Shown: positions 8,529 through 17,458 of the stretch, in pieces
Layout: the number at the start of each line of letters is the position of its first letter
How positions within the stretch are numbered: the first letter of the stretch is position 1
Assembly: GCA_945869405.1 (NCBI GenBank)
Contig: CAMBPD010000004.1
Span: 1 to 45,928 of the forward strand
Source: Chryseobacterium gleum
GTDB lineage: Bacteria > Bacteroidota > Bacteroidia > Flavobacteriales_D > Sanyastnellaceae
Length of the DNA stretch: 45,928 nt
Reading direction: 5' to 3'
Translations under genes and position numbers: made by a program
Notes under the pieces: model-generated
Database searches by the model: none
The model's input: only the letters and a program-made list of their open reading frames with translations
Told to the model about the DNA's origin: nothing

Positions 8529-11500
8529 TCACTTGATAAACTTCTGAGTAAACACAGCATGGGTATCTGTGTTTAACACAAGGGTATAAACTCCAGCACT
8601 CAACTGTTGGGTAGTCCAAGCAAGACGTTGACCGCTCGCTGACACGTGCGATGAGGTCATGATCACTTTCCCAAGCGCATCGTATATACTTGCGTTTATT
8701 AACCCGTAGTCTCCCCCTGCAAACAACACCTCTATTTCGTCAACCTTTTGCATAAAGCTAATTTTGCTCGCGGCTATCATTTCTGTTTCCGATAGACTAA
8801 GTGCTTGTATTACCCCAGCTGCGGTAGCGTCACATACGCCATCACATGTAACGGTGTAATTCAATACTTCATTCGCTTGCACGAGCACCTCAACGGTGTT
8901 TCCTGAAAGCTGCAGTCCATTTGAGAAGTTCCATACGCACACACCAGGCTGAGTGTGCAGGGCACTGAGTTGCACCATCTGCTGTTCATCCGAATATGCG
9001 GAGCCAATTTGATCAACGACAAGGCTATTTGCTTGTGAATCGCGCAAATCAATTTCCAATATCTCTTGGCTACACGGCGTGTAAATGTGCAATGCATATA
9101 GACCTGCGGGCAAATGCTCAACCAATGCAGATGATCCTTCCACGTTTGCAGTGCGCACAATCTCATGTTGTTCGTTGCGCACTTCATAACTAAACCAACT
9201 CGCATTCTCAACATCAAATGTGAACATACCAGTACTACCGAGGTTACATTCAACGGGCTCTGAGCCTGTGAGAACCGAGCGAATTTCTTGGGGTTGTTCT
9301 ACAACGATAACTCGCGAAGACACTCCACATACATCTTGCTCTACCTGCAGCAAATATTCACCGGCAGCCAAGTGATCGAATGTGACAGAGCCTTGGGCCA
9401 TAAACTCATAGCCATTTGTTGCGCTCAGCGAAATGCTCCAGTCTTGCGAGGGCACATTTACATCGATTGATGCATCGGCCAATCCGAAGCAAGAACTACC
9501 TGTAACAATAGTTTGAGCAGACGGTGTTGCGCGAATAATAAGTCGCACGCCTTGAAAAGGTTCAGTAGCATGAAGTATAAGCTGTGTTCCTTGGGTAAGG
9601 GAGATAACCTCTCCTGTAAGTACATCTTCCGCTACAAGACATGCACCTAATGGGAGATTTTGAAGGTCGACAACAGTCAGCACATAGTCACCCGCCTCAG
9701 GCATATCAACCACAACGGGAATCTCAAGTTCAGCAGAGTATGGTCTTGCATCCTGCGCGAGCGAAGCCCCGTCGGTTGCATGCAAAGACATCTCCACGGC
9801 TTCCGCGATAGGGCTTTGCAAATCTGCTACATCGAAGAGGTCATAACTAGCCGAAGCACTTTCATCAAACACAATAATGCTCTCGTCGGACTGAGCACCT
9901 TTAGAAAGGCGAAGGGCTACAAACGCGTTACTCGCATCTTCACTGCGCTCGAATGCTGCGCCAGTGTTGGTCTTGTGTGTCTCTTGGAATACAAGGTTCT
10001 GCGCTGTTGTATTCACCTTCACCAAGAAGCCTTGGCTATGGGCAATATACCGAGAGGCCGTTCCTGTATTGGTTGTGGCATTTCGAAACTTATAGGAATT
10101 CGATTGAAAGTCGAACACATAGTACACCTTCGGTCCGGTGAGCGACGTTGATACAAGATTCCAGTCAACCTCTGACGGGTAAGGATTACCAACAAGGTTC
10201 CACCCATAATCGAAAATTCCTCCTGGGGATGTCACAGTATAACTCAAAGGAACCGTAACCTGTCCGCTCTGAATGAGCCCCGTGTTATCTAAGTTTTGAA
10301 CCGCACCAGCCAACCAAACATAATACCCTCTGTTGCTCAATATTGCGTTCGTCACGTTGGTGACACCGACATACCCGGTATTCATTGATCCGGCAGTTGG
10401 TTCATTATAAATCTGCACGTTGTTAAACCCATAGCTTGGGAAGTCGGAGCCTGGGAAGCCCGTCGTAACAATATCATCGTTCCAAGAGGCGACGGTCTGG
10501 CTTTGTATAGGACAGGCCAAGTTAAACCAATAGCCCTGTGAGCTTGGGATGGAGGGAATGTAGCGCTGAAGTTCCACGTTTCCTGAAATAGCAGCACCCG
10601 ACTTGATTTCGCCAATTGAGGCTGAGCCTGCAGAGTTCGAAATCAATCGCAAACCGCCTGTCGATGTTTGGAGTGTTCCTTCAAGCATAGAAACTACGCC
10701 TGAAACAGAAACCAACGAAGGGCTCAGTGTAACGTTGAATCCATCATTGTCTATTGTCAGATTATTAAAAGTGGTTAGCGAGGCGGCTCCAGCGAAACCA
10801 ATCGTTTGCGCAGCCTGACCCTTGAATACCGCAGTAGATGTCTCTGCGGTGAAAGTTCCCTCAGTAATCCAGTTACCGAACACTCGCATCTCTGCGCTGC
10901 TACCGAGCAGTGTTGCACCCGAATTAATTGAAAGGTCATTCATACTCCACGTGCCTGTTGCGGTAATGGTGTGTCCAGATTGAATTACGAAACGATCGTA
11001 ACGTCCGGCAACTACAGCCTGAGCGGTGCCCACTGCGGTAGGAGCCCATACCACTCCATTCGAATTGCCGGTGGCCTGACTATACCATAAACGCTTGCAT
11101 CCTGATTGCGTCATTGAAACAGCGTCTATTCGGAATACATCGGATGCCGCAGCTAAATACTTGAAGCGCACTCCAAAAAATTTCGCAATTGGGAACGTTA
11201 TCGCGCCTCCAGAAGCATCCGTGCCGCTTCCTAGCGACGACAGGTTATTGAAGCCTCCATTGTTGTCGACGCTCAAGGTCCATGTTCCTTCTTCATTCAA
11301 GGAAACACGAATACCCACACGCACTCCACCGTTCACGTTGTCTATCCAATCAGTGGTTGAGTTTATAATTGGTGTTGTACCGTACACTCCATCCGTCACG
11401 CGGTACAAGCGAATATAATCCGCTGTTCCGGCAGAAGGAAGCGAGCTTTGATCGATTACGACGGCATAGCCATCGACCCCAGTGCTGTAGAAATTCGAAT

Positions 11501-13442
11501 CATTTGCCGCAAGGAAAACCTGGAAATTATTGTTGGCGCTGGCATCGTTTGCAAAGGCTAATTCGAATTGCCACGTCGTTTCAACTCCAATTAAATTGGC
11601 ATCATCGATTGGGTAGGCCAGCGAGGATTGACCGGCTATGGCTTGCGTGCTATGGCGCGCTGAATGCGTCCCATCAATGGGAGAACCTGTGTTGGCGCTC
11701 CAAGCCGTGCCATTGGTTTTCCAACCTGAAAGATTACCCGCATCGAAGTTTTGGTCTACAAGAGTTTCATAGCCCGTATCGTCATCCACAAGTGACAACT
11801 CAAGCGAATCGGCATCGCCTATGAACGCATTTGTTCCGCCACTCACGCTTTGAAGGGAGAAAACGTACTGCGCTACATCATCACAAATTGCATTGTTTGC
11901 GGGATCGATGTAAATGTATTTGGTTCCAGTAGCACCAGCGGCCCACGTGAGCGTTTGCGTGGTATAGCTTGGCGCGTATGCTGTTGTCGGGTTGGGTCCA
12001 GCCCCAGCGCGAGTAGCATCGCCGGAAAGAACAATTTGAATGCTAGTGGCAGCAATGCTCGAAGGGTTGAAGATGTCGACTCCTATGGCGAAATTGTTTG
12101 CAAGCGTAGCGTCTTCACTCACTTGGCCAGTTACAGCTCCGTTCAGTACCACATAGGTATCGGGAGGCAAAGCGCGGAATCGGAAACTATCAAACTCAGC
12201 GGCAGCGCGACCTTCCGCGGTATTGTCGTGAACGACCAAAAAACCAAAGTAGCCATTGGCTGCTGGAGCATAGGTATTGTCTGTTACATCGCCATGGTTT
12301 ACTGAAGACAGCGCGTCAGGGCAGCTAAGCGGAGTGGGTGTGGATTGGGTTGTTGCACCGTTTGTGGGTAAGGTAGACGTGTTAATCGTCCATACGCCGA
12401 GCTGCGATCTCATGACTTTGAAGGTCACCCCATAGTCTGTCAATGCTGTTGGAATACCAGTGCTGGAAGTGAAGATGGTAGTAGCCACGCCATCATCGAT
12501 GCGCTGCAAGCGGATGAACGAAGTTCCCGTTTGGCCAAGTAAAATGCGGTAACCATCTAGAGCGCCTGATTCAAGATTGGAGTTGTTGGCATAGAGGTAT
12601 ACAGCCTGTTGGTTATTCGCATCTAAATCGGAAGGCGCTCCTCCCACACCATCACGACCAATCCAAAAGTACCATTCCTGCTGAGAGTCCCAAGTGGTTA
12701 TTTGCGTGCTGATGTATTGTGATCCGGAGCCCGTCGATACGCTCAGTTTTGGTGTTGAAGTACGGGTCGCTTCACTGCCTGTAAGACCCGATGCCGTTGA
12801 ATTGGAGGCAAGGGTAAAATTAGCCGCATCGCCACTCCATGCTGGGGTAGTGAAATTCGCATCGCCGAAATAATCATTCACATCGTATTCAAAATAGGCC
12901 CTGAAATTTGCCCCTCCGTTGCTAGAGTACTTGGTGTTTGTGCAACCACCAGAATCATCGCCCGTAGCTTCGAAGTACACCTCTACCACATAACTACCAG
13001 ATGCAGTAATGCCCGTGAGCAGGTTCAAGGTTGAAGAGGGCGCAACACGCCACTTTTGGTCTCCGGTATTTGTTACATCTGGGCCACAAGCACCGCCAGA
13101 ACAGTCGGTTCCTCCAAAATTACAACAGAACGATAGCGCAAGTGAACTGAAAGCTGGAGGAGTGTCGCATGTGCGGTAAACCCTGTAGCGCATGGTAGCT
13201 GTGCAGACATTGGAAGCCGCGTTTTTGAAGGTAAGTACCTCAGCAAAATTGATTTCTAGAGAACCACCCGAGGTGTAGCGACCAAAATAATTGTGCTGAA
13301 AATTTGGCGACAGACCGTCCAACTGGCAGTCGTAATAACCACCGTTTACGCTTAACCCGGACTTGTATATATCCCAAGCGGCGCTTGCATTTAATGTTGG
13401 TAGAGCAAGGCAGGCAACGAGGAACAACTTAATCGTTTTCAT
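8529..13442 (-). CDS. Very large secreted protein with Calx-beta-like and lectin/jelly-roll-like regions and a T9SS-type C-terminus
   Basis: Signal peptide MKTIKLFLVACLALPTLNASAA; C-terminus '...SASGQRLAWTTQQLSAGVYTLVLNTDTHAVFTQKFIK' resembles T9SS type A sorting domains; Calx-beta-like 'CDDVAQYVFSLQSVSGG...LSLVDDD'. Confidence 0.85.
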   Translation of the reverse strand: MKTIKLFLVACLALPTLNASAAWDIYKSGLSVNGGYYDCQLDGLSPNFQHNYFGRYTSGGSLEINFAEVLTFKNAASNVCTATMRYRVYRTCDTPPAFSSLALSFCCNFGGTDCSGGACGPDVTNTGDQKWRVAPSSTLNLLTGITASGSYVVEVYFEATGDDSGGCTNTKYSSNGGANFRAYFEYDVNDYFGDANFTTPAWSGDAANFTLASNSTASGLTGSEATRTSTPKLSVSTGSGSQYISTQITTWDSQQEWYFWIGRDGVGGAPSDLDANNQQAVYLYANNSNLESGALDGYRILLGQTGTSFIRLQRIDDGVATTIFTSSTGIPTALTDYGVTFKVMRSQLGVWTINTSTLPTNGATTQSTPTPLSCPDALSSVNHGDVTDNTYAPAANGYFGFLVVHDNTAEGRAAAEFDSFRFRALPPDTYVVLNGAVTGQVSEDATLANNFAIGVDIFNPSSIAATSIQIVLSGDATRAGAGPNPTTAYAPSYTTQTLTWAAGATGTKYIYIDPANNAICDDVAQYVFSLQSVSGGTNAFIGDADSLELSLVDDDTGYETLVDQNFDAGNLSGWKTNGTAWSANTGSPIDGTHSARHSTQAIAGQSSLAYPIDDANLIGVETTWQFELAFANDASANNNFQVFLAANDSNFYSTGVDGYAVVIDQSSLPSAGTADYIRLYRVTDGVYGTTPIINSTTDWIDNVNGGVRVGIRVSLNEEGTWTLSVDNNGGFNNLSSLGSGTDASGGAITFPIAKFFGVRFKYLAAASDVFRIDAVSMTQSGCKRLWYSQATGNSNGVVWAPTAVGTAQAVVAGRYDRFVIQSGHTITATGTWSMNDLSINSGATLLGSSAEMRVFGNWITEGTFTAETSTAVFKGQAAQTIGFAGAASLTTFNNLTIDNDGFNVTLSPSLVSVSGVVSMLEGTLQTSTGGLRLISNSAGSASIGEIKSGAAISGNVELQRYIPSIPSSQGYWFNLACPIQSQTVASWNDDIVTTGFPGSDFPSYGFNNVQIYNEPTAGSMNTGYVGVTNVTNAILSNRGYYVWLAGAVQNLDNTGLIQSGQVTVPLSYTVTSPGGIFDYGWNLVGNPYPSEVDWNLVSTSLTGPKVYYVFDFQSNSYKFRNATTNTGTASRYIAHSQGFLVKVNTTAQNLVFQETHKTNTGAAFERSEDASNAFVALRLSKGAQSDESIIVFDESASASYDLFDVADLQSPIAEAVEMSLHATDGASLAQDARPYSAELEIPVVVDMPEAGDYVLTVVDLQNLPLGACLVAEDVLTGEVISLTQGTQLILHATEPFQGVRLIIRATPSAQTIVTGSSCFGLADASIDVNVPSQDWSISLSATNGYEFMAQGSVTFDHLAAGEYLLQVEQDVCGVSSRVIVVEQPQEIRSVLTGSEPVECNLGSTGMFTFDVENASWFSYEVRNEQHEIVRTANVEGSSALVEHLPAGLYALHIYTPCSQEILEIDLRDSQANSLVVDQIGSAYSDEQQMVQLSALHTQPGVCVWNFSNGLQLSGNTVEVLVQANEVLNYTVTCDGVCDATAAGVIQALSLSETEMIAASKISFMQKVDEIEVLFAGGDYGLINASIYDALGKVIMTSSHVSASGQRLAWTTQQLSAGVYTLVLNTDTHAVFTQKFIK

Positions 13443-13661
13443 ATGCATAAAATTAAATGAGGTCTAATTCTGTTCTTAGTTTCAAGGGTCGCTAAGGTAA
13501 TGCTAAAAACAAGTACTCACAAGCAAAATATGCTATCTACAAACCAAACGGTGTTATTTATACCACAACTGACAATGAGTTGATTATGAAAAAAGACAGT
13601 TCGCCATTGTCGTCTAATTAATCCGGAACATCAAGTTTGCGTAAAGTTAAAAACCAAGCGC

Positions 13662-13691
13662 TTGACTTTTCTACACTTGTCCCTACTTTTG
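13662..13691 (+). promoter_or_regulatory. Bacteroidota-type promoter upstream of the LTD gene
   Basis: TTG (13662-13664), 19-nt spacer, TACTTTTG (13684-13691), matching TTG-N~19-TAnnTTTG; ATG at 13718. Confidence 0.7.
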
Positions 13692-13717
13692 GCCGCTTGC
13701 TTAATTTAAATGACTCT

Positions 13718-14638
13718 ATGAAAAAACTTTTACTCTTGGCAACTGTGGCCATATCCACTGGAGGACTAACCGCTCAAAACAACTGCTTTGATGTGTTCAT
13801 TTCAGAATACGTTGAAGGGTCGAACAACAATAAAGCAATTGAGCTCTACAACCCTACACCGAACCCAATCGTTTTGGATGGTTTGTATTCCATGGGACGC
13901 GATCGCGATGGAGCGGGAAACCCTATGCTACTTCCGATTACAGGGGTTATTTTGCCTCACCAAGTGCGCGTATTTGCGCTCGACAAGCGTGACCTAGCCG
14001 GCACCGGCACGGAAGTTCCTCTCGACGTCGAGCTGATTGCATTGGCCGATACGTTCCTCAACCCCGTTTATGTTCAATCGAACTCACCAATGTATTTCAA
14101 CGGTGACGATGCGTTTGTTCTGGTTAAAAACGGCAATCAGATTCTGGATATCGTTGGTAAAATCGGCGAAGATCCTGGAGGCGGATGGTGGGTACCGGGC
14201 GATCCGGCAACTCGTTGGTGGACGCAAGACAACACGATGATCCGCAAACCAAGTGTATTGAGCGGTGTTTCAACCAACCCTGATGTATTCGATCCTTCAT
14301 TGCAATGGGATAGTTTGCCATCCAACACTTACACTGAATTAGGTGAACACTTGTGCGATTGCGTCAACCTCAATCCGAATGCAATCAATGAGAACACCCT
14401 TTCGACCTTCAGCATTTTCCCTAACCCAGTATTGCAAGGTTCGTTTGCGCTGAAGAGCTCTTTGTCAATGGAGTCGGTATCGATTCTCTCTGCCGATGGC
14501 CGCTTGATCGACCGCCGCAGCCTGCAAGGCGTTACCTACACCAACATCACATTTCCACAAGCGGAGGCGGGTGTTTACTTCATTGAAATCGTTTACACCG
14601 ATGGTAAAAAAGCGATTCAGAAATTGTTAGCACGCTAA
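13718..14638 (+). CDS. Secreted lamin-tail-domain (LTD) protein with T9SS-type C-terminal sorting domain
   Basis: MKKLLLLATVAISTGGLTAQNNCFDVFISEYVEGSNNNKAIELYNPT... (LTD signature), 'FSIFPNPVLQGSFAL...AGVYFIEIVYTDGKKAIQKLLAR' (T9SS type A). Start 13718 preferred over the TTG at 13637, which lies upstream of the promoter. Confidence 0.9.
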   Translation: MKKLLLLATVAISTGGLTAQNNCFDVFISEYVEGSNNNKAIELYNPTPNPIVLDGLYSMGRDRDGAGNPMLLPITGVILPHQVRVFALDKRDLAGTGTEVPLDVELIALADTFLNPVYVQSNSPMYFNGDDAFVLVKNGNQILDIVGKIGEDPGGGWWVPGDPATRWWTQDNTMIRKPSVLSGVSTNPDVFDPSLQWDSLPSNTYTELGEHLCDCVNLNPNAINENTLSTFSIFPNPVLQGSFALKSSLSMESVSILSADGRLIDRRSLQGVTYTNITFPQAEAGVYFIEIVYTDGKKAIQKLLAR

Positions 14639-14661
14639 TTAAGAAATTGATCTATAACGAG

Positions 14662-14689
14662 AGAAAGGGGTTTTAAGCCCCTTTCTTTT
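14662..14689 (+). terminator. Intrinsic terminator between the LTD gene and the TonB-dependent receptor gene
   Basis: AGAAAGGGG-ttttaag-CCCCTTTCT followed by TTT. Confidence 0.8.
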
Positions 14690-14709
14690 GCTTCAAAAAT
14701 CAGGCTCAC

Positions 14710-17436
14710 ATGAAACAATTCCTTCTTTCCTTTCTAAGTGCACTACTCTCGATTTCAGCACTTTGCCAAGCCACAGTCAGTGGGCGCGTGGCCGACAGTG
14801 AAACGAACGAAGCCTTGCCTGGAGCAGTTGTAACCTTTGAAGATGGCGCGGGCACAACCACCGACTTGGACGGGAGTTACACCTTGAAACTGGAAAACGG
14901 ATCTTACGTGCTAAGTGCCGCTTTTGTCGGCATGGAACGCATGTCTATTCCGGTGGAAATAAACGGTGAAAATCAGACGGTCGATTTTCTGTTGAACTCC
15001 ACCTCTACCATGAGCGAAGTGAATGTGACAGCAGATATGGCTGTTGGACGCCGCACGCCCGTAGCATTTAGCGATATCTCCTCGCTCAAAATCAAAGAAG
15101 AGCTTGCCTCGCGCGACCTTCCGATGATTCTCAATACAACGCCCGGCGTATATGCTACTCAGTCGGGTGGGGGCGATGGCGATGCCCGTGTGAACATTCG
15201 TGGCTTCAGCCAACGCAACGTTTCCGTGATGGTCGATGGTATACCCATGAACGACATGGAAAACGGATGGGTGTATTGGAGCAATTGGTTCGGCCTGGAC
15301 AATGTGACGCAAAAAACCCAGGTACAGCGTGGTTTAGGAGCATCGAAGCTCGCTGTTCCGTCTATTGGTGGTAACATCAACATCCTGACGCAAGGCATGG
15401 AAGAGAAGTTCAATGTGAAGCTCTCGACCGAGCTGGGCAACAACAACAACATGCGCCAAGGTTTCGGAATTAACAGCGGCCGTTTACGCGGCGACTGGGC
15501 TGTTACAGCAGCCTTTTCATACAAGACCAACGATGGATGGGTAGAGCAACTCAGCTCAAAACAGATTTTTTACTTCCTCAAAGTTCAAAAGCAATTCGAG
15601 AAGCATGCGTTTTCATTTTCTGCAATGGGCAGCCCGCAAGAACACGAGCAGCGTCTAGGAAGAAACCGCATGTCGTTTTACGACGTTAATTACGCAGTTG
15701 CCAATGGTGCTGATACGGCCGGTTCTTTTGCACAACAAGTTCCCCTTGACCGTGGGTTACGCTACAACTCTGAATGGGGCTATCTCTCGCGCAACCGATA
15801 CGACGCAGAAGCTCCGGTTGAAACTCAATCAGGTCGTAACAACTACTACCACAAACCAATCGTAAACTTCAAGCACTTCTGGACACCCAGCGAAAAATTT
15901 GCGCTTTCCAATGTGCTCTACGCTTCATTTGGTAATGGAGGTGGCATGAGGCCCAACACCTCCATTCAGGACTCCACCGGACACATCGACTTTCAATACA
16001 TGTATGACAAGAACACCAAGACGTTTACCAACTTCCTGGGTGTTGTTATCAGTCCTGCAAATCTGAATTACATCAACAATCCGAATGCATACGCTGCATC
16101 TTACTTCATGCAGTCGAGCGTCAACAACCACCAATGGTATGGCTTGCTTTCCACTTTCAAATCGGAAATCAACAAGCAGCTAGAGCTCTCAGGTGGATTG
16201 GATGTTCGCTATTATACCGTAGACCGCTATCAAATAGTGTATGATTTGCTCGGAGCCGACTACGCGCTGATCGACAAGAAGAGCAGCTCTGAGAATCGAT
16301 ACATCCAGAATCAAAACATTGAGTCGGAATACAACAACACGCTTCTCGGCAAAGTGGTTCGCTACGAAGGAGATCGCATCAACTACAACATCACCAGCAA
16401 TGTGCTTCAGTCGGGCCTATTTATGCTGGCCGAGTATTCAGGTGAGAGCTATACTGCGTTCTTGAATGCAACCATGTCGAACAGCCGTTACAACCGCATC
16501 GATCACTTCGCGATGGGCGATTCAATGGGCAATGAAATCGAGAGTGGCTGGAAAAACTTCAACGGAGGAACCGTGAAGGCAGGCTTCAACTACCGTTTCA
16601 ACAAGCGCGCATCCGTATTCATGAATACCGGATTCCTTTCACGCGCCCCGATGTTGGCCAACACTTACTATAGCACTAGTCTGGAAACATTCGACAACCT
16701 GCGCAACGAAGAAATTTCTTCAGCTGAAGTGGGAGCCAACTACAACACGAAAGAATTCAAAGTAACCTTGAATGCCTACTACACTATATGGAATAACCGT
16801 CCTGTAACCGGCACACGCACCAACGGAACAGAAAACTATTATTACAACGTTCCAGGAATGCGCGCGCTCCACCAAGGCGTTGAGCTCGATGCAGAGTGGG
16901 TTGCCGACAAGCAACTTTCATTGGAAGGCGTGCTCTCTGTTGGTGACTGGCGTTGGAAATCGGCTGCTACTGCCTACGTGACCGATGAAAACGGAAACAC
17001 GGTTGGCGACCCTATTGAGTTTGACGCACGCAACATCAAAGTAGGTGATGCGGCACAATTTCAAACCAGCTTTGCGGTTCGCTACAGCCCTATCAAAGGA
17101 CTCTACTTCAAGCCACGCTTCACGCGTTTCGACAACAACTTCGCAGAGTTCAACCCAGATGGGTTGAGTGGTGAAAACGCCGGAAAACAGTCGTGGAAAA
17201 TGCCGGCATACAACATGCTCGATTTAAGTATGGGCTATGGCCGCGATATTTCCAAAGGCTATAACCTCGTGTTTCGCATCAACATCCTGAATGTGTTGGA
17301 TGAAGTATTCGTAACCGATGCGCTCAACAACGAGTTTAAACCTCAAAATAACCCAGGATTCAATGCATCATCCGCCGGAGTTTACTACGGCATGGGCTTG
17401 CGCTGGACAGTAGGTCTTACACTCACAATTCGATAA
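14710..17436 (+). CDS. TonB-dependent outer-membrane receptor with N-terminal carboxypeptidase-regulatory-like domain
   Basis: 'ATVSGRVADSETNEALPGAVVTFEDGAGTTTDLDGSYTL', plug 'LPMILNTTPGVYATQSGGGDGDARVNIRGFSQRNVSVMVDGIPMND', beta-barrel C-terminus 'YGMGLRWTVGLTLTIR'. No SusD-like gene adjacent. Confidence 0.95.
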   Translation: MKQFLLSFLSALLSISALCQATVSGRVADSETNEALPGAVVTFEDGAGTTTDLDGSYTLKLENGSYVLSAAFVGMERMSIPVEINGENQTVDFLLNSTSTMSEVNVTADMAVGRRTPVAFSDISSLKIKEELASRDLPMILNTTPGVYATQSGGGDGDARVNIRGFSQRNVSVMVDGIPMNDMENGWVYWSNWFGLDNVTQKTQVQRGLGASKLAVPSIGGNINILTQGMEEKFNVKLSTELGNNNNMRQGFGINSGRLRGDWAVTAAFSYKTNDGWVEQLSSKQIFYFLKVQKQFEKHAFSFSAMGSPQEHEQRLGRNRMSFYDVNYAVANGADTAGSFAQQVPLDRGLRYNSEWGYLSRNRYDAEAPVETQSGRNNYYHKPIVNFKHFWTPSEKFALSNVLYASFGNGGGMRPNTSIQDSTGHIDFQYMYDKNTKTFTNFLGVVISPANLNYINNPNAYAASYFMQSSVNNHQWYGLLSTFKSEINKQLELSGGLDVRYYTVDRYQIVYDLLGADYALIDKKSSSENRYIQNQNIESEYNNTLLGKVVRYEGDRINYNITSNVLQSGLFMLAEYSGESYTAFLNATMSNSRYNRIDHFAMGDSMGNEIESGWKNFNGGTVKAGFNYRFNKRASVFMNTGFLSRAPMLANTYYSTSLETFDNLRNEEISSAEVGANYNTKEFKVTLNAYYTIWNNRPVTGTRTNGTENYYYNVPGMRALHQGVELDAEWVADKQLSLEGVLSVGDWRWKSAATAYVTDENGNTVGDPIEFDARNIKVGDAAQFQTSFAVRYSPIKGLYFKPRFTRFDNNFAEFNPDGLSGENAGKQSWKMPAYNMLDLSMGYGRDISKGYNLVFRINILNVLDEVFVTDALNNEFKPQNNPGFNASSAGVYYGMGLRWTVGLTLTIR

Positions 17437-17458
17437 GCAATTAACCAAGCACACAATA

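Noticed and set aside
9660-10151. 163-aa plus-strand ORF
   Set aside because: Antisense to the 1,639-aa secreted protein; no family signature.
14710-17436. SusC-type polysaccharide utilization locus
   Set aside because: No SusD-like gene or glycoside hydrolase nearby; partners are an LTD protein and a nuclease.
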